Assembly (NCBI GenBank): GCA_051001135.1 | Contig: JBPCNO010000018.1 | Coordinates: 1 to 40,878 of the forward strand | Reading direction: 5' to 3' | Length of the DNA: 40,878 nucleotides | Origin: CAWHMN01 sp051001135 | Lineage (GTDB): Bacteria > Acidobacteriota > Terriglobia > Terriglobales > Acidobacteriaceae | Shown here: positions 24,198 through 32,055 of the stretch, one piece after another | How positions within the stretch are numbered: position 1 is the first letter of the stretch | Layout of the letters: the number at the start of each line of letters is the position of its first letter | Made by a program: the position numbers and the translations under genes | The notes under the pieces: model-generated | Seen by the model: the letters and a program-made list of their open reading frames with translations, nothing else | Database searches by the model: none | What the model was told of the DNA's origin: nothing

Positions 24198-25184
24198 ATG
24201 GACTATGTCAATCTAGGCGCCACCGGTCTGAAAGTCTCCCGCATCTGCCTCGGCACTATGACCTACGGCTCGAAACAATGGCGCGAGTGGGTGCTGGAGG
24301 AAGGCGAGGCCCGGCCGTTTTTCAGGAGCGCCATCGAACGCGGCATCAACTTCTTCGATACCGCCGATATGTATTCGCTGGGCGCAAGCGAAGAGGTCAC
24401 CGGCCGCGCGCTGAAGGAGTTCGGCTCGTCCCGCGACAATCTGGTCATCGCCACCAAGGTCTTTAACAAGATGAGCGACGACCCCAACGACCGCGGCCTC
24501 TCGCGCAAACACATCCTGCGCTCCATCGACAACAGCCTGCGCCGCCTGGGCACGGACTACGTCGACCCCTACCACATCCACCGCTACGACCCGCATACGC
24601 CGATCGAGGAGACGCTCGAGGCCCTTGACCAGGTGGTGCGCTCCGGCAAGGCGCTCTACATCGGCGCCTCCTCCATGTACGCGTGGCAATTTTTGAAGAT
24701 GCTCGACTTCTCCCGGCAGAACAACCTTGCGCGCTTCGTCTCCATGCAGAACCACTACAACCTGGTCTATCGGGAAGAAGAGCGCGAGATGATCCCGCTG
24801 TGCCTGTCGGAGAAGATCGGCCTCATTCCCTGGAGTCCGCTCGCGCGCGGCTTCGTCACCGGCAGCCGCAAGCGCGGCGAGAAGGAAGGCAATACCGTCC
24901 GCGCCCGCACCGATGAATTCGCACATGGCCTCTACTACAAAGACTCGGACTTCGACGTGGTCGATCGCGTTACGGAGATCGCCAGGAAACGCGGCGTGAA
25001 CAATGCGCAGATCGCACTCGCCTGGGTGCTGGCAAAGCCCGGCGTCAGCGCTCCCATCGTCGGCGCCAGCAAGCTCTCGCACCTGGAGGATGCCATCCAG
25101 GCACTGCAAATCAAGCTCACCCCGGAGGAGATGGAAGCGCTGGAGAAGCCATACGAGCCGCATCCTGTGCTTGGCCACGACTAG
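24198..25184 (+). CDS. Aldo/keto reductase, ion-channel-beta/YghZ-like branch
   Basis: 328 residues, a complete AKR barrel: LGATGLKVSRICLGTMTYG, catalytic Asp and Tyr in NFFDTADMYSLG, Lys in VIATKVF, His in DPYHIHRYD, and the cofactor-binding APIVGASKLSHLEDAI near the C-terminus. The length and the SRKHILRSIDNSLRRLGTDY segment place it with YghZ/Tas-like potassium-channel-beta relatives. It has no detectable secretion signal. It follows the mutase by 79 bp on the same strand; coupling is possible but not shown. The physiological substrate is unknown. Confidence 0.87.
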   Translation: MDYVNLGATGLKVSRICLGTMTYGSKQWREWVLEEGEARPFFRSAIERGINFFDTADMYSLGASEEVTGRALKEFGSSRDNLVIATKVFNKMSDDPNDRGLSRKHILRSIDNSLRRLGTDYVDPYHIHRYDPHTPIEETLEALDQVVRSGKALYIGASSMYAWQFLKMLDFSRQNNLARFVSMQNHYNLVYREEEREMIPLCLSEKIGLIPWSPLARGFVTGSRKRGEKEGNTVRARTDEFAHGLYYKDSDFDVVDRVTEIARKRGVNNAQIALAWVLAKPGVSAPIVGASKLSHLEDAIQALQIKLTPEEMEALEKPYEPHPVLGHD

Positions 25185-25245
25185 CGTAGAATTTCGCGAC
25201 ACTTCAAGGCGGCCGGGGGCGCTGAGTGTGGCCGCGATAGGGCGC

Positions 25246-25716
25246 CTAACGGACGCGACCGTCTGCCGGCAATTCCGCCCCCACTTCCAGGCCGAAGCGC
25301 GCCAACTCCCGCTTTTGCAGGTTGTAGTCGATGAAGAAGCCGATGCCGATGGCCATCGGAATAAGGCCCGCGGCGGCGCCGGCCAGTACGTCGCGTTCGT
25401 GCACAATCACCGCCAGCACAACAAAGAAGATCACCAGACCCGCGCCGACCGAGACCAGAACGATGCCGGCGCGCCGGGCATTGCCCAGGCTGCGTAGCGG
25501 GTCCTTGGGGTTTTTTGCGGCGCGATCTTCCTGTTCGCTGTTTCCCAGCAATCTCTCGATCTCATGCACAGATACGCCACGCGCAACCATGGCCATGCGT
25601 TGCTCTGCTTTCAGATGCCGGGTATGCGCCTGTCCTATAATCCCTCCCGCTATCGCGACGATAGCTACAAGGAACGCTCCCAGCGGTACTATGTATGGAC
25701 TCGTCAGTACCTCCAT
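25246..25716 (-). CDS. Small membrane protein, divergent partner of the ECF sigma gene
   Basis: 156 residues, family not recognised. It has an N-terminal TM segment (PYIVPLGAFLVAIVAIAGGII), a cytoplasmic-looking stretch with EQRMAMVARGVSVHEIERLL (shared by small 'MAxRGL-E'-type membrane proteins), and two further hydrophobic segments (AGIVLVSVGAGLVIFFVVLA and AGAAAGLIPMAIGIGFFI), ending in a charged tail. ATG 25716 is preceded by GGGGAGG nine bases upstream; longer versions of the frame overlap the sigma gene antisense and are unsupported. Its promoter is the mirror image of that of the sigma factor, so I infer that it belongs to the same regulon. Confidence 0.7.
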   Translation of the reverse strand: MEVLTSPYIVPLGAFLVAIVAIAGGIIGQAHTRHLKAEQRMAMVARGVSVHEIERLLGNSEQEDRAAKNPKDPLRSLGNARRAGIVLVSVGAGLVIFFVVLAVIVHERDVLAGAAAGLIPMAIGIGFFIDYNLQKRELARFGLEVGAELPADGRVR

Positions 25717-25745
25717 ATTCCGATACCTCCCCTTTTCTGCCCGCG

Positions 25746-25775
25746 TTAGACCGCAGCGATCTTGCAGAGTTTCAC
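25746..25775 (-). promoter_or_regulatory. ECF-type promoter of the membrane gene
   Basis: On the minus strand: GTGAAACT (25775-25768), a 16-bp spacer and GTCTAA (25751-25746). The boxes and spacing are identical to the promoter on the opposite strand, and the two -35 boxes form an 8-bp inverted repeat. Confidence 0.65.
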
Positions 25776-25782
25776 TTCTGCG

Positions 25783-25812
25783 GTGAAACTTTCCCTGTGG
25801 TGTCCGGTCTAA
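25783..25812 (+). promoter_or_regulatory. ECF-type promoter of the sigma gene
   Basis: GTGAAACT (25783-25790), a 16-bp spacer and GTCTAA (25807-25812) stand 22 bp before the TTG start. AAC-containing -35 and GTCTAA-like -10 boxes are usual for ECF sigma factors that read their own promoter. Confidence 0.65.
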
Positions 25813-25833
25813 TCTCGCCTGGGCACATCTCGC

Positions 25834-26391
25834 TTGAATACGGACCTCACCTTCGAGCAGTTGGTGCGCGATCATCAGGCCATGGTCTTCCGGACCCTGC
25901 TGCGCCTCACGGGGAGCCATGAGCATCTGGACGATCTGGCGCAGGATGTCTTCCTTCGCCTCTACCGGGCACTCCCGAGCTTCCGTGGAGAAGCGCTGGT
26001 GACGACCTATCTCTACCGCATCACCGTTAACGTAGCGCAGGATGAGTGGAAGCGCCGCCGCCGCGATGCGCGGTCGCTGGTCTCGATCTCCGATGACGTC
26101 TCCGGTTGGGAGGAGCGTCTGCAACATCCCGACCCGAATGCCGAAGAGCAGATGGAAACGCGCGAGTTTGCGAGAGCAGTCGAAGAGCAACTGCAACGTC
26201 TGAGCCAGGTGGAGCGGACGGTGCTGGTCCTTTATCATCAGGAGGAGCGAACGTATGAGCAGATTGCGCTTGCGCTGGGCCTGCCCATTGGCACGGTGCG
26301 CACGCATCTGCATCGCGGCCGTAAGAAGCTGAGGGAAGGCATGCAGGCACGGCAAGTGGCGGGAAGGAGAGCGACATGCACCACGAAATGA
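25834..26391 (+). CDS. RNA polymerase ECF sigma factor (RpoE-like)
   Basis: 185 residues. Region 2 runs from FEQLVRDHQAMVFRTLLRLT through the region 2.2 DDLAQDVFLRLYRAL to TTYLYRITVNVAQDEWKRRR; region 4 is QLQRLSQVERTVLVLYHQEE followed by the HTH YEQIALALGLPIGTVRTHLHRGRKKL. The start is probably TTG 25834, since there is no ATG or GTG before residue 18 and the upstream frame closes at 25810; CTG 25819 is an alternative. No clear SD is seen. The next gene overlaps it by 16 nt. The matching divergent promoters suggest that it drives itself and the membrane gene at 25246. The inducing signal is unknown. Confidence 0.9.
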   Translation: MNTDLTFEQLVRDHQAMVFRTLLRLTGSHEHLDDLAQDVFLRLYRALPSFRGEALVTTYLYRITVNVAQDEWKRRRRDARSLVSISDDVSGWEERLQHPDPNAEEQMETREFARAVEEQLQRLSQVERTVLVLYHQEERTYEQIALALGLPIGTVRTHLHRGRKKLREGMQARQVAGRRATCTTK

Positions 26392-26717
26392 TGGATGACG
26401 AGAGCTCCAGTGTCAGCGCGATGGACGCGCGGCTGATCCATGTTCTCGAAAGCCGTCCCGAGATGGAGATTCCCGCCGGCTTTGCGGCTCGTGTGGTCAG
26501 CCGCCTACCCGCAAGAAGGCCGGCATCGGTGACGGCGACCCAGTACGGTCGTAACGCGATGGTGATGAGTATGGTGGCGCTGCTGGTAGCGCTGTTGGCC
26601 TGGGCGCCACGCACTGCCGGCCACTCTGCTGTGTGGCTTGCGGTGGAATGGATTCTGTGCGCGGAGTTCGCGTCACTGGTGTGGTGGCTCGGGGCACGCC
26701 GCAGCGATCGGCGCTAG
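26376..26717 (+). CDS. Putative membrane anti-sigma factor
   Basis: 113 residues, overlapping the sigma gene by 16 nt with AAGGAGA six bases before its ATG, so translation is coupled. The N-terminal ~60 residues are soluble (DARLIHVLESRPEMEIPAGF, FAARVVSRLPARRPAS), and two hydrophobic segments follow (MVMSMVALLVALLAWAP and VWLAVEWILCAEFASLVWWL). The 'PAGFAARVVSRLPARR' stretch is of the kind seen in short proteins encoded after ECF sigma factors. No zinc-binding HxxxCxxC motif is present. The role as the sigma-controlling partner is inferred from position and topology, not from family membership. Confidence 0.6.
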   Translation: MHHEMMDDESSSVSAMDARLIHVLESRPEMEIPAGFAARVVSRLPARRPASVTATQYGRNAMVMSMVALLVALLAWAPRTAGHSAVWLAVEWILCAEFASLVWWLGARRSDRR

Positions 26718-26854
26718 ATTCTCTCGCCCTGCAGGCGGGCGGGTGCGGAGCTTGGCGGCTGCCCGTACAATGGGCGCATGCATCCGCGGCAACTTGTGAG
26801 ACGAACCTCCGGCTTGATGCGGCCGTGGCATGGGCGCGCGTTGCGCCGCACCCT

Positions 26855-28741
26855 ATGCGAGATCGCGGGAGTGTGCGCGTGAGCGGCCGGCGGCGCATTG
26901 CGCGGCTGTTGCTGTACGTGCGCCGCTACTGGATACAAGCGGGCGCCTCCGTGGTGCTGATGGCGGCGGTGGGTTTGCTGGATGCGTTTCGCCTGCTGCT
27001 GATCGGGCCCATCCTCGACCGGGTGCTGAACCCGCACTCACCGGATCGCCAGATATTGCTCTTCGGCAACCGCTTCCATGTGAGTCTGCAGCAGTTCGTC
27101 CCCTCGCACCTGCACAATGCGTGGACGGTGGTGGCGTTCGCGCTGGTGGCCTCCACGCTGCTCAAGAGTCTGTGCGATTATGCCGGCACCTACCTGGTGA
27201 ACTATGCCGGCTTCGGCATGATCATGGACATGCGCGACGATCTCTATCAGGCGATTCTGCGGCGGTCGGTCTCGTTCTTTCAGAAGCATGCCACGGGAAC
27301 CATCCTCTCCACGCTGATCAACGATATCGAGCGGGTGCAGTTTGCCATGTCCTCGGTGCTGTCGGAGTTCCTGCAGCAGATCTTCACGCTGCTCTTCGTG
27401 ACATGCGTGGTGATTGGGCTGGGAGGCAAACTGGCCTGGGTGCTGCTGCTGTTCGTTCCGGTGGTGCTCAGTTCCGCGCGGCGCGTGGGACGCAGCGTTC
27501 GGCATACCACGCGCCACGGGCAGGACAAGCTGGCGGAGATCCAGAACATACTGCATGAGACGATCACCGGCAACCGCATCGTGAAGGCGTTCAGCATGGA
27601 GCGCTGGGAGATGGTCCGTTTCACCGAGGCGGCCCGGCGGCTCTTCCGGGCGAACCTGCGATCGGTCCGCGCGCAGGCTATCAGTTCGCCCTTGATGGAC
27701 TTCATCGGGGCCATCGCCATCGCGCTGCTGCTCTTGCTGGGGCGCATGCGAATTCAGGAGGGGCTGCTGACCGCCGGTACCTTCCTGGCATTCGTGGTCG
27801 CGGTGTTCAAGCTGTACGAGCCGGTGCGCAAGTTCGCGCTGTTCTATAACAGCTTCCAACAGGCGCTGGGCGCTTCCGGAAACATCTTCGAGTTCATGGA
27901 CGAGCAGGACGATGTGCGCGAGCGGCCGCACGCGGTGGCGGTCAAGCGCCTGCGGCAAGGTATCGAGTTTGACCATGTGAGCTTCCACTATCGCGCGGAG
28001 GACGGCGATAAGGAGGTGCTGTCGGACATCAACCTGACCGTGCGGCCGGGGGAGGTGTTGGCGCTGGTGGGGCCGAGCGGCGCGGGCAAGTCCACGCTGG
28101 TGAACCTGATTCCTCGCTTCTTCGACGTGACGGGCGGCCGCTTGTTGATGGATGGGCAGGACGTGCGCGACCTGAAAATCGACTCGCTGCGCAAGCTCAT
28201 CGGCAACGTGACGCAGGAGACCATACTCTTCAACGACACGGTGCGCAACAATATCGCATACGGGCGCCCGGATGTGCCGCTGGAGCGGGTGAAAGAAGCG
28301 GCGGTGGCGGCATTGGCGCACGACTTCATCGAGCGGCTGCCGGAGGGGTATGACACGGTCATCGGCGAGAAGGGCTTTCGCGTCTCGGGAGGAGAACGGC
28401 AGCGGCTGGCGATCGCACGTGCAATTCTGAAGGATGCGCCGATCCTGATCCTGGACGAGGCCACGTCGGCGCTGGATATGGAGAGCGAATCGCTGGTGCA
28501 GATTGCGCTGGCGAACTTGATGCAGGGCCGCACGGTGTTCGTCATCGCGCATCGGCTCTCGACGGTACGGAGAGCGACGCGGATTGCGGTACTGGAGAGC
28601 GGGCGCATTACGGCGGTGGGACCGCACGAGGAATTGCTCACGCTTTCACCCACGTATCAGCGGCTGCATCAATTGCAATTCACGGATGCGGGCGACATGC
28701 CGCCGCACGAGCCAGCGATGGCTGGGAGCGCAGGGGCATGA
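26855..28741 (+). CDS. MsbA/LipidA-exporter-like ABC transporter (fused TMD-NBD)
   Basis: About 628 residues. A six-helix exporter domain (RYWIQAGASVVLMAAVGLL, LLKSLCDYAGTYLVNY, FLQQIFTLLFVTCVVIGLGG, LMDFIGAIAIALLLLLGRM, etc.) is followed by an NBD with Walker A GPSGAGKST, signature SGGERQRLAIARA, Walker B ILILDEATSALD and the IAHRLST H-loop. Together these are typical of MsbA-like lipid A flippases and other type IV exporters; the substrate is inferred only. I give ATG 26855; GTG 26879 with GGGAG seven bases upstream is an equally good start, and the frame open from 26633 is unsupported. Its stop overlaps the yicC start (ATGA), so the two are coupled. Confidence 0.85.
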   Translation: MRDRGSVRVSGRRRIARLLLYVRRYWIQAGASVVLMAAVGLLDAFRLLLIGPILDRVLNPHSPDRQILLFGNRFHVSLQQFVPSHLHNAWTVVAFALVASTLLKSLCDYAGTYLVNYAGFGMIMDMRDDLYQAILRRSVSFFQKHATGTILSTLINDIERVQFAMSSVLSEFLQQIFTLLFVTCVVIGLGGKLAWVLLLFVPVVLSSARRVGRSVRHTTRHGQDKLAEIQNILHETITGNRIVKAFSMERWEMVRFTEAARRLFRANLRSVRAQAISSPLMDFIGAIAIALLLLLGRMRIQEGLLTAGTFLAFVVAVFKLYEPVRKFALFYNSFQQALGASGNIFEFMDEQDDVRERPHAVAVKRLRQGIEFDHVSFHYRAEDGDKEVLSDINLTVRPGEVLALVGPSGAGKSTLVNLIPRFFDVTGGRLLMDGQDVRDLKIDSLRKLIGNVTQETILFNDTVRNNIAYGRPDVPLERVKEAAVAALAHDFIERLPEGYDTVIGEKGFRVSGGERQRLAIARAILKDAPILILDEATSALDMESESLVQIALANLMQGRTVFVIAHRLSTVRRATRIAVLESGRITAVGPHEELLTLSPTYQRLHQLQFTDAGDMPPHEPAMAGSAGA

Positions 28742-29703
28742 ACCCGCCGGTGAAGCAGACAGACGAGCGGACGAGGGGCCATTCGCCGATCTACTCGATG
28801 ACAGGATTCGCGCGCGTGGCGGGGCGGGTGGACGATACCTCCGGCTGGACCCTGACCATCAAGGGCGTGAACCACCGCTTTCTCGATCTGCACATGCGCA
28901 TGCCTTCCGGCACGGAGGCGCTGGAGATGCAGTTGCGCCGCCGGCTGAAGGACGAGTTGGTGCGCGGTCATCTGGAAGTGACACTGACCGTTGAGCGCAG
29001 CATGACGGAGCAGGTGCAGGTGGACCGGGAGCTGGTGTCTCGATACGTAGCCGCGTTGCGCGCGATCGCCCATGAGCACGGGTTGAAGCAGGAGCCGGAT
29101 GCCAATGTCATTCTGCGAATGCCCGGCGTATTTGGCGCGCACGGCACCCAGAGCGCCGGCCGCACGGCGGAGGAGCGAGCCGGGGAGGGCGAGGCTCTGG
29201 AACGGTCTGTGCTGGCAGAGCTGCCGTCGCTGCTGCTCGGTTTCAACCAGATGCGGGCGATTGAAGGGCAAGCGCTCGCCGACGAATTGGTGCGGATCCT
29301 GGATCGCCTGCTCCGGTGTGTGCATGACGTGGAAGCCATGCATGCGGAGGTGCAGCAGACGCACGCCGAGCGCACGCGGGATCGCATCGTGGCGATTCTA
29401 GGCCGCGCGGTGGATCGGGAGCGACTGCTGCAGGAGGCTGCGATTCTGGCTGAACGGAGCGATGTGATGGAAGAGATTGCGCGCCTGAAGGCGCACGTGG
29501 CGCACTTCCGCTCATACCTCGATTCCGGCGGAGAGCTGGGCAAGAAGCTCGATTTCCTGTTGCAGGAGATGAACCGCGAAGCCAATACGCTGCTTTCCAA
29601 GACAGCGGGGGTGGCGGCCGAAGGAACACGGGTGACCGAGCTGGGGCTCGCGATCAAGGCCGAGGTGGAAAAGGCACGCGAGCAGGTACAGAATCTGGAG
29701 TAG
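28738..29703 (+). CDS. YicC-family endoribonuclease
   Basis: 321 residues, somewhat longer than E. coli YicC (~290). It has the N-terminal SMTGFARV motif and the 'VNHRFLDLHMRMP' segment, and the C-terminal DUF1732 part with HVAHFRSYLDSGGELGKKLD, FLLQEMNREANTLLSK and KAEVEKAREQVQNLE. YicC-type proteins are now known to be RNases. An N-terminal extension of ~17 residues precedes the SMTGF motif. It overlaps the ABC transporter by four bases and is followed 18 bp later by gmk, the order seen in many bacteria (yicC-gmk-rpoZ). Confidence 0.92.
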   Translation: MNPPVKQTDERTRGHSPIYSMTGFARVAGRVDDTSGWTLTIKGVNHRFLDLHMRMPSGTEALEMQLRRRLKDELVRGHLEVTLTVERSMTEQVQVDRELVSRYVAALRAIAHEHGLKQEPDANVILRMPGVFGAHGTQSAGRTAEERAGEGEALERSVLAELPSLLLGFNQMRAIEGQALADELVRILDRLLRCVHDVEAMHAEVQQTHAERTRDRIVAILGRAVDRERLLQEAAILAERSDVMEEIARLKAHVAHFRSYLDSGGELGKKLDFLLQEMNREANTLLSKTAGVAAEGTRVTELGLAIKAEVEKAREQVQNLE

Positions 29704-29721
29704 CGGAAGGCGAAACTAAAC

Positions 29722-30438
29722 TTGGCAGGCATTCTCTTTATCATCTCGGCGCCGTCGGGATCGGGCAAATCCACGCTGGTGAACCAATTGCGTTCGCTCG
29801 TGCGCGATCTGGAGTTCTCCGTCTCATACACGACGCGCTTGCCGCGCGGCTCCGAGCAGGACGGGCGGGAGTACCACTTCACCACACGGGAAGAGTTCGA
29901 GCGCATGCGGGCTGCGGGCGAGTTTCTGGAGTGTGCGGATGTCTTCGGCAACCTCTACGGCACGCACTCGCATTCGCTGAGCGACGCCCAGGCGTGGGGC
30001 AAAGACCTGCTGCTCGATATCGACGTGCAGGGAGCGGCGCAAGTGCGCAAGAAGATGCCGGATGCGGTGAGCATCTTCGTGCTGCCTCCGAATCCGGAGA
30101 TCCTGGCGACGCGGCTAAGGAACCGCAGCCGTGCCGAGGGCAGCATCTCGGAGGAGATGATCGAGCGCCGGCTGGCCGAGGCGAGGATCGAGATTGAGAA
30201 GTACGCGCAGTACGGCTATATTCTCGTCAACGATGTGCTGGACCGCGCCGTGGAAGAGTTGGAGGCTATCGTGTACAGCGAACGGGTACGACGCTCGAAC
30301 GGCGTAGTTCCCGAAGGTGACGGTGATCGGCTGCTGGCAATCGCCAACCAGTGCAGGCAAGGCAATGCAGGTGTACGATTGCAGCCGGTACTGGCATCTT
30401 TCGGTCTGGTAAGGGAGTCGGTATCGGCAAGGGTGTAG
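29722..30438 (+). CDS. gmk: Guanylate kinase
   Basis: 238 residues against ~205 in most species. The P-loop is FIISAPSGSGKSTLVNQL; the GMP-binding part has SYTTRLPRGSEQDGREYHF, and the lid is in RLRNRSRAEGSISEEMIERR. Gmk phosphorylates GMP to GDP, essential for nucleotide and ppGpp pools. Start is TTG 29722. The C-terminal ~35 residues (from about RRSNGVVPEGD) extend beyond the usual end and have no recognised role. It is followed by rpoZ after 21 bp; the yicC-gmk-rpoZ-coaBC order is a common block. Confidence 0.94.
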   Translation: MAGILFIISAPSGSGKSTLVNQLRSLVRDLEFSVSYTTRLPRGSEQDGREYHFTTREEFERMRAAGEFLECADVFGNLYGTHSHSLSDAQAWGKDLLLDIDVQGAAQVRKKMPDAVSIFVLPPNPEILATRLRNRSRAEGSISEEMIERRLAEARIEIEKYAQYGYILVNDVLDRAVEELEAIVYSERVRRSNGVVPEGDGDRLLAIANQCRQGNAGVRLQPVLASFGLVRESVSARV

Positions 30439-30459
30439 TTTTTTGATGGAGGGGTGACC

Positions 30460-30687
30460 ATGGAGATCAAAGAGGGCTTCGATAGCAACTACCGCTACGT
30501 ACTGGTAGCCGCACGCCGCGCGCGTCAGCTACAAAACGGTTCTCAGCCGCTGGTGCATTCCACCTCAGGGAAGGCCTGCCGGGTGGCGCAGGACGAGCTG
30601 AATGCAGGCGCGGTTGGCTTCACTACAAAGAAGCCCGCCGTAGAACACGCGGAACCGGCGGTGAAGGATCTGCACGAGCTCGACTGA
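30460..30687 (+). CDS. rpoZ: RNA polymerase omega subunit
   Basis: 75 residues. It matches omega in the NYRYVLVAARRARQLQNGSQ segment and the downstream KACRVAQDELNAGAVGF stretch, which packs against beta-prime. ATG 30460 has GGAGGGG about four bases upstream; the in-frame GTG at 30454 is less likely. Its TGA stop lies inside the first copy of a 14-bp tandem repeat (30685-30746), so the 3' end of the gene has been reached by that repeat. The short acidic C-terminal tail (HAEPAVKDLHELD) is family-like. Confidence 0.88.
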   Translation: MEIKEGFDSNYRYVLVAARRARQLQNGSQPLVHSTSGKACRVAQDELNAGAVGFTTKKPAVEHAEPAVKDLHELD

Positions 30688-30746
30688 CCTTGCTTGATTG
30701 ACCTTGCTTGACTGACCTTGCTTGACTGACCTTGCTTGACTGACCT
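30685..30746 (+). repeat. 14-bp tandem repeat at the rpoZ 3' end
   Basis: Four copies of TGACCTTGCTTGA[TC] in register (30685, 30699, 30713, 30727), plus a partial fifth (30741-30746). The first TGA is the rpoZ stop. One copy has T instead of C at the last base, otherwise they are identical, indicating a recent expansion. Each unit contains TTGA[TC]T, resembling a -35 box. Confidence 0.9.
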
Positions 30747-30781
30747 GTTCGACCGGGGTCGGAAGTCCGGATCCGTGGGCG

Positions 30782-30787
30782 TAGAAT
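30782..30787 (+). promoter_or_regulatory. -10 box just before coaBC (leaderless candidate)
   Basis: TAGAAT lies eight bases before the ATG at 30796 and no Shine-Dalgarno is present. No good -35 was identified. Confidence 0.35.
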
Positions 30788-30795
30788 CTTGTTCT

Positions 30796-32055
30796 ATGAA
30801 GGTCACCGTTGGTGTCTCCGGTGGTGTGGCTGCTTATAAAGCAGCCGAGCTTGTGCGAGCCTTGCAGAGCCAGGCGCTCGATGTGCATGTCGTGATGACA
30901 GAGGCGGCGCGGCAGTTCGTGCAGCCGCTTACTTTCGCCGCGCTCAGCGGGCATAAGGTCATCACCAGGTTGTGGGGCGATGCGGGGGACGACGAGACTT
31001 CGCAGGAGCCAAACCTTGACTCCGCCATCGAACATATTGCGGAAGCGCAGTCCACGCATGCGCTGGTGGTGGCCCCGGCGACCGCCGATCTGCTGGCCCG
31101 CTTCGCGCATGGCATCGCCAACGATTTCCTGACCACGCTCTACCTGGCGACCACTGCTCCGGTAATCGTGGCTCCGGCCATGAATGTGAATATGTGGCAG
31201 CACCCGGCAACGCAGGAGAACCTGCGCGTGCTCACCGAACGCGGAGTCCGCGTAGTGCCACCGGACAGCGGCTACCTGGCATGCGGCATGGTGGGCAGCG
31301 GACGCCTGGCGGATACGGAGACGATCGTACAGGCGGTGCTCGAGCAATTGCAGACGCGCGTGGACCTGGGTGGAGACACGATTCTCATTACGGCAGGCGG
31401 CACGCGCGAGGCCATCGATCCGGTGCGTTTCCTGGGCAACCGGTCGAGCGGCAAGATGGGCTATGCCCTGGCGGAGGCGGCGGCGCGGCGCGGCGCGCGC
31501 GTCATCCTGGTGTCGGGCGTCACGGCACTGCAGCCTCCGGCGGGATGCGAACTGGTACCGGTGACAAGTTCGGATGAGATGCGAACGGCGGTGCTGGAGC
31601 GATTGCCCGAGGCGACGATTGTCATCAAGGCGGCGGCGGTGTCGGACTTCCGGCCGAAGTACACAGCGGAACACAAGATCAAGCGGCGCGAGCCCATCGT
31701 CCTGGAACTGGAGCCGACGGCGGACATCCTGCGCGAGGTGGTGGCGGCGCGCAATCCGGGCACGCTGGTGATCGGTTTCGCCGCCGAAACGGAAAACCAT
31801 CTGGAGTATGGACGCGATAAACTGCTGCGCAAAGGCGCGGACGCGCTGGTACTGAACGATGTGGGGCGGCGCGGCATTGGTTTTGACTCCGACCGGAACG
31901 CCGCGACCTTTCTGACGCAGCAGACCTCGATCGAGCTGCCGGAGATGAGCAAGCGCGCGCTGGCGGACCGCATCCTGGATGAAGTGCGCGCACTGCGCCG
32001 GCCGGTTTCGCTGATTTCCGAAATAGGGTCGCCCCCCTCCCTGCGAGAACCGTAA
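30796..32055 (+). CDS. coaBC: Bifunctional CoaBC (phosphopantothenoylcysteine synthetase/decarboxylase)
   Basis: 419 residues with both activities. CoaC half: VGVSGGVAAYKAAELVRAL, the active-site His in SAIEHIAEA, APAMNVNMW and the catalytic Cys in DSGYLACGMVG. CoaB half: TAGGTREAIDPVRFLGNRSS, GKMGYALAEAA, AAAVSDFRPK and KRREPIVLELEPTADIL. It makes phosphopantetheine from phosphopantothenate in CoA biosynthesis. ATG 30796 begins the conserved MKVTVGVSGG; an upstream in-frame start at 30736 would add ~20 residues and lies in the tandem-repeat zone. The stop overlaps the next start (TAATG). Confidence 0.95.
   Translation: MKVTVGVSGGVAAYKAAELVRALQSQALDVHVVMTEAARQFVQPLTFAALSGHKVITRLWGDAGDDETSQEPNLDSAIEHIAEAQSTHALVVAPATADLLARFAHGIANDFLTTLYLATTAPVIVAPAMNVNMWQHPATQENLRVLTERGVRVVPPDSGYLACGMVGSGRLADTETIVQAVLEQLQTRVDLGGDTILITAGGTREAIDPVRFLGNRSSGKMGYALAEAAARRGARVILVSGVTALQPPAGCELVPVTSSDEMRTAVLERLPEATIVIKAAAVSDFRPKYTAEHKIKRREPIVLELEPTADILREVVAARNPGTLVIGFAAETENHLEYGRDKLLRKGADALVLNDVGRRGIGFDSDRNAATFLTQQTSIELPEMSKRALADRILDEVRALRRPVSLISEIGSPPSLREP

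Noticed and set aside
30685..30760. Sigma-70 promoter for coaBC built from TTGACT in the tandem repeat
   Set aside because: The repeats are too far from the TAGAAT box at 30782 (over 28 bp) to form a -35/-10 pair.
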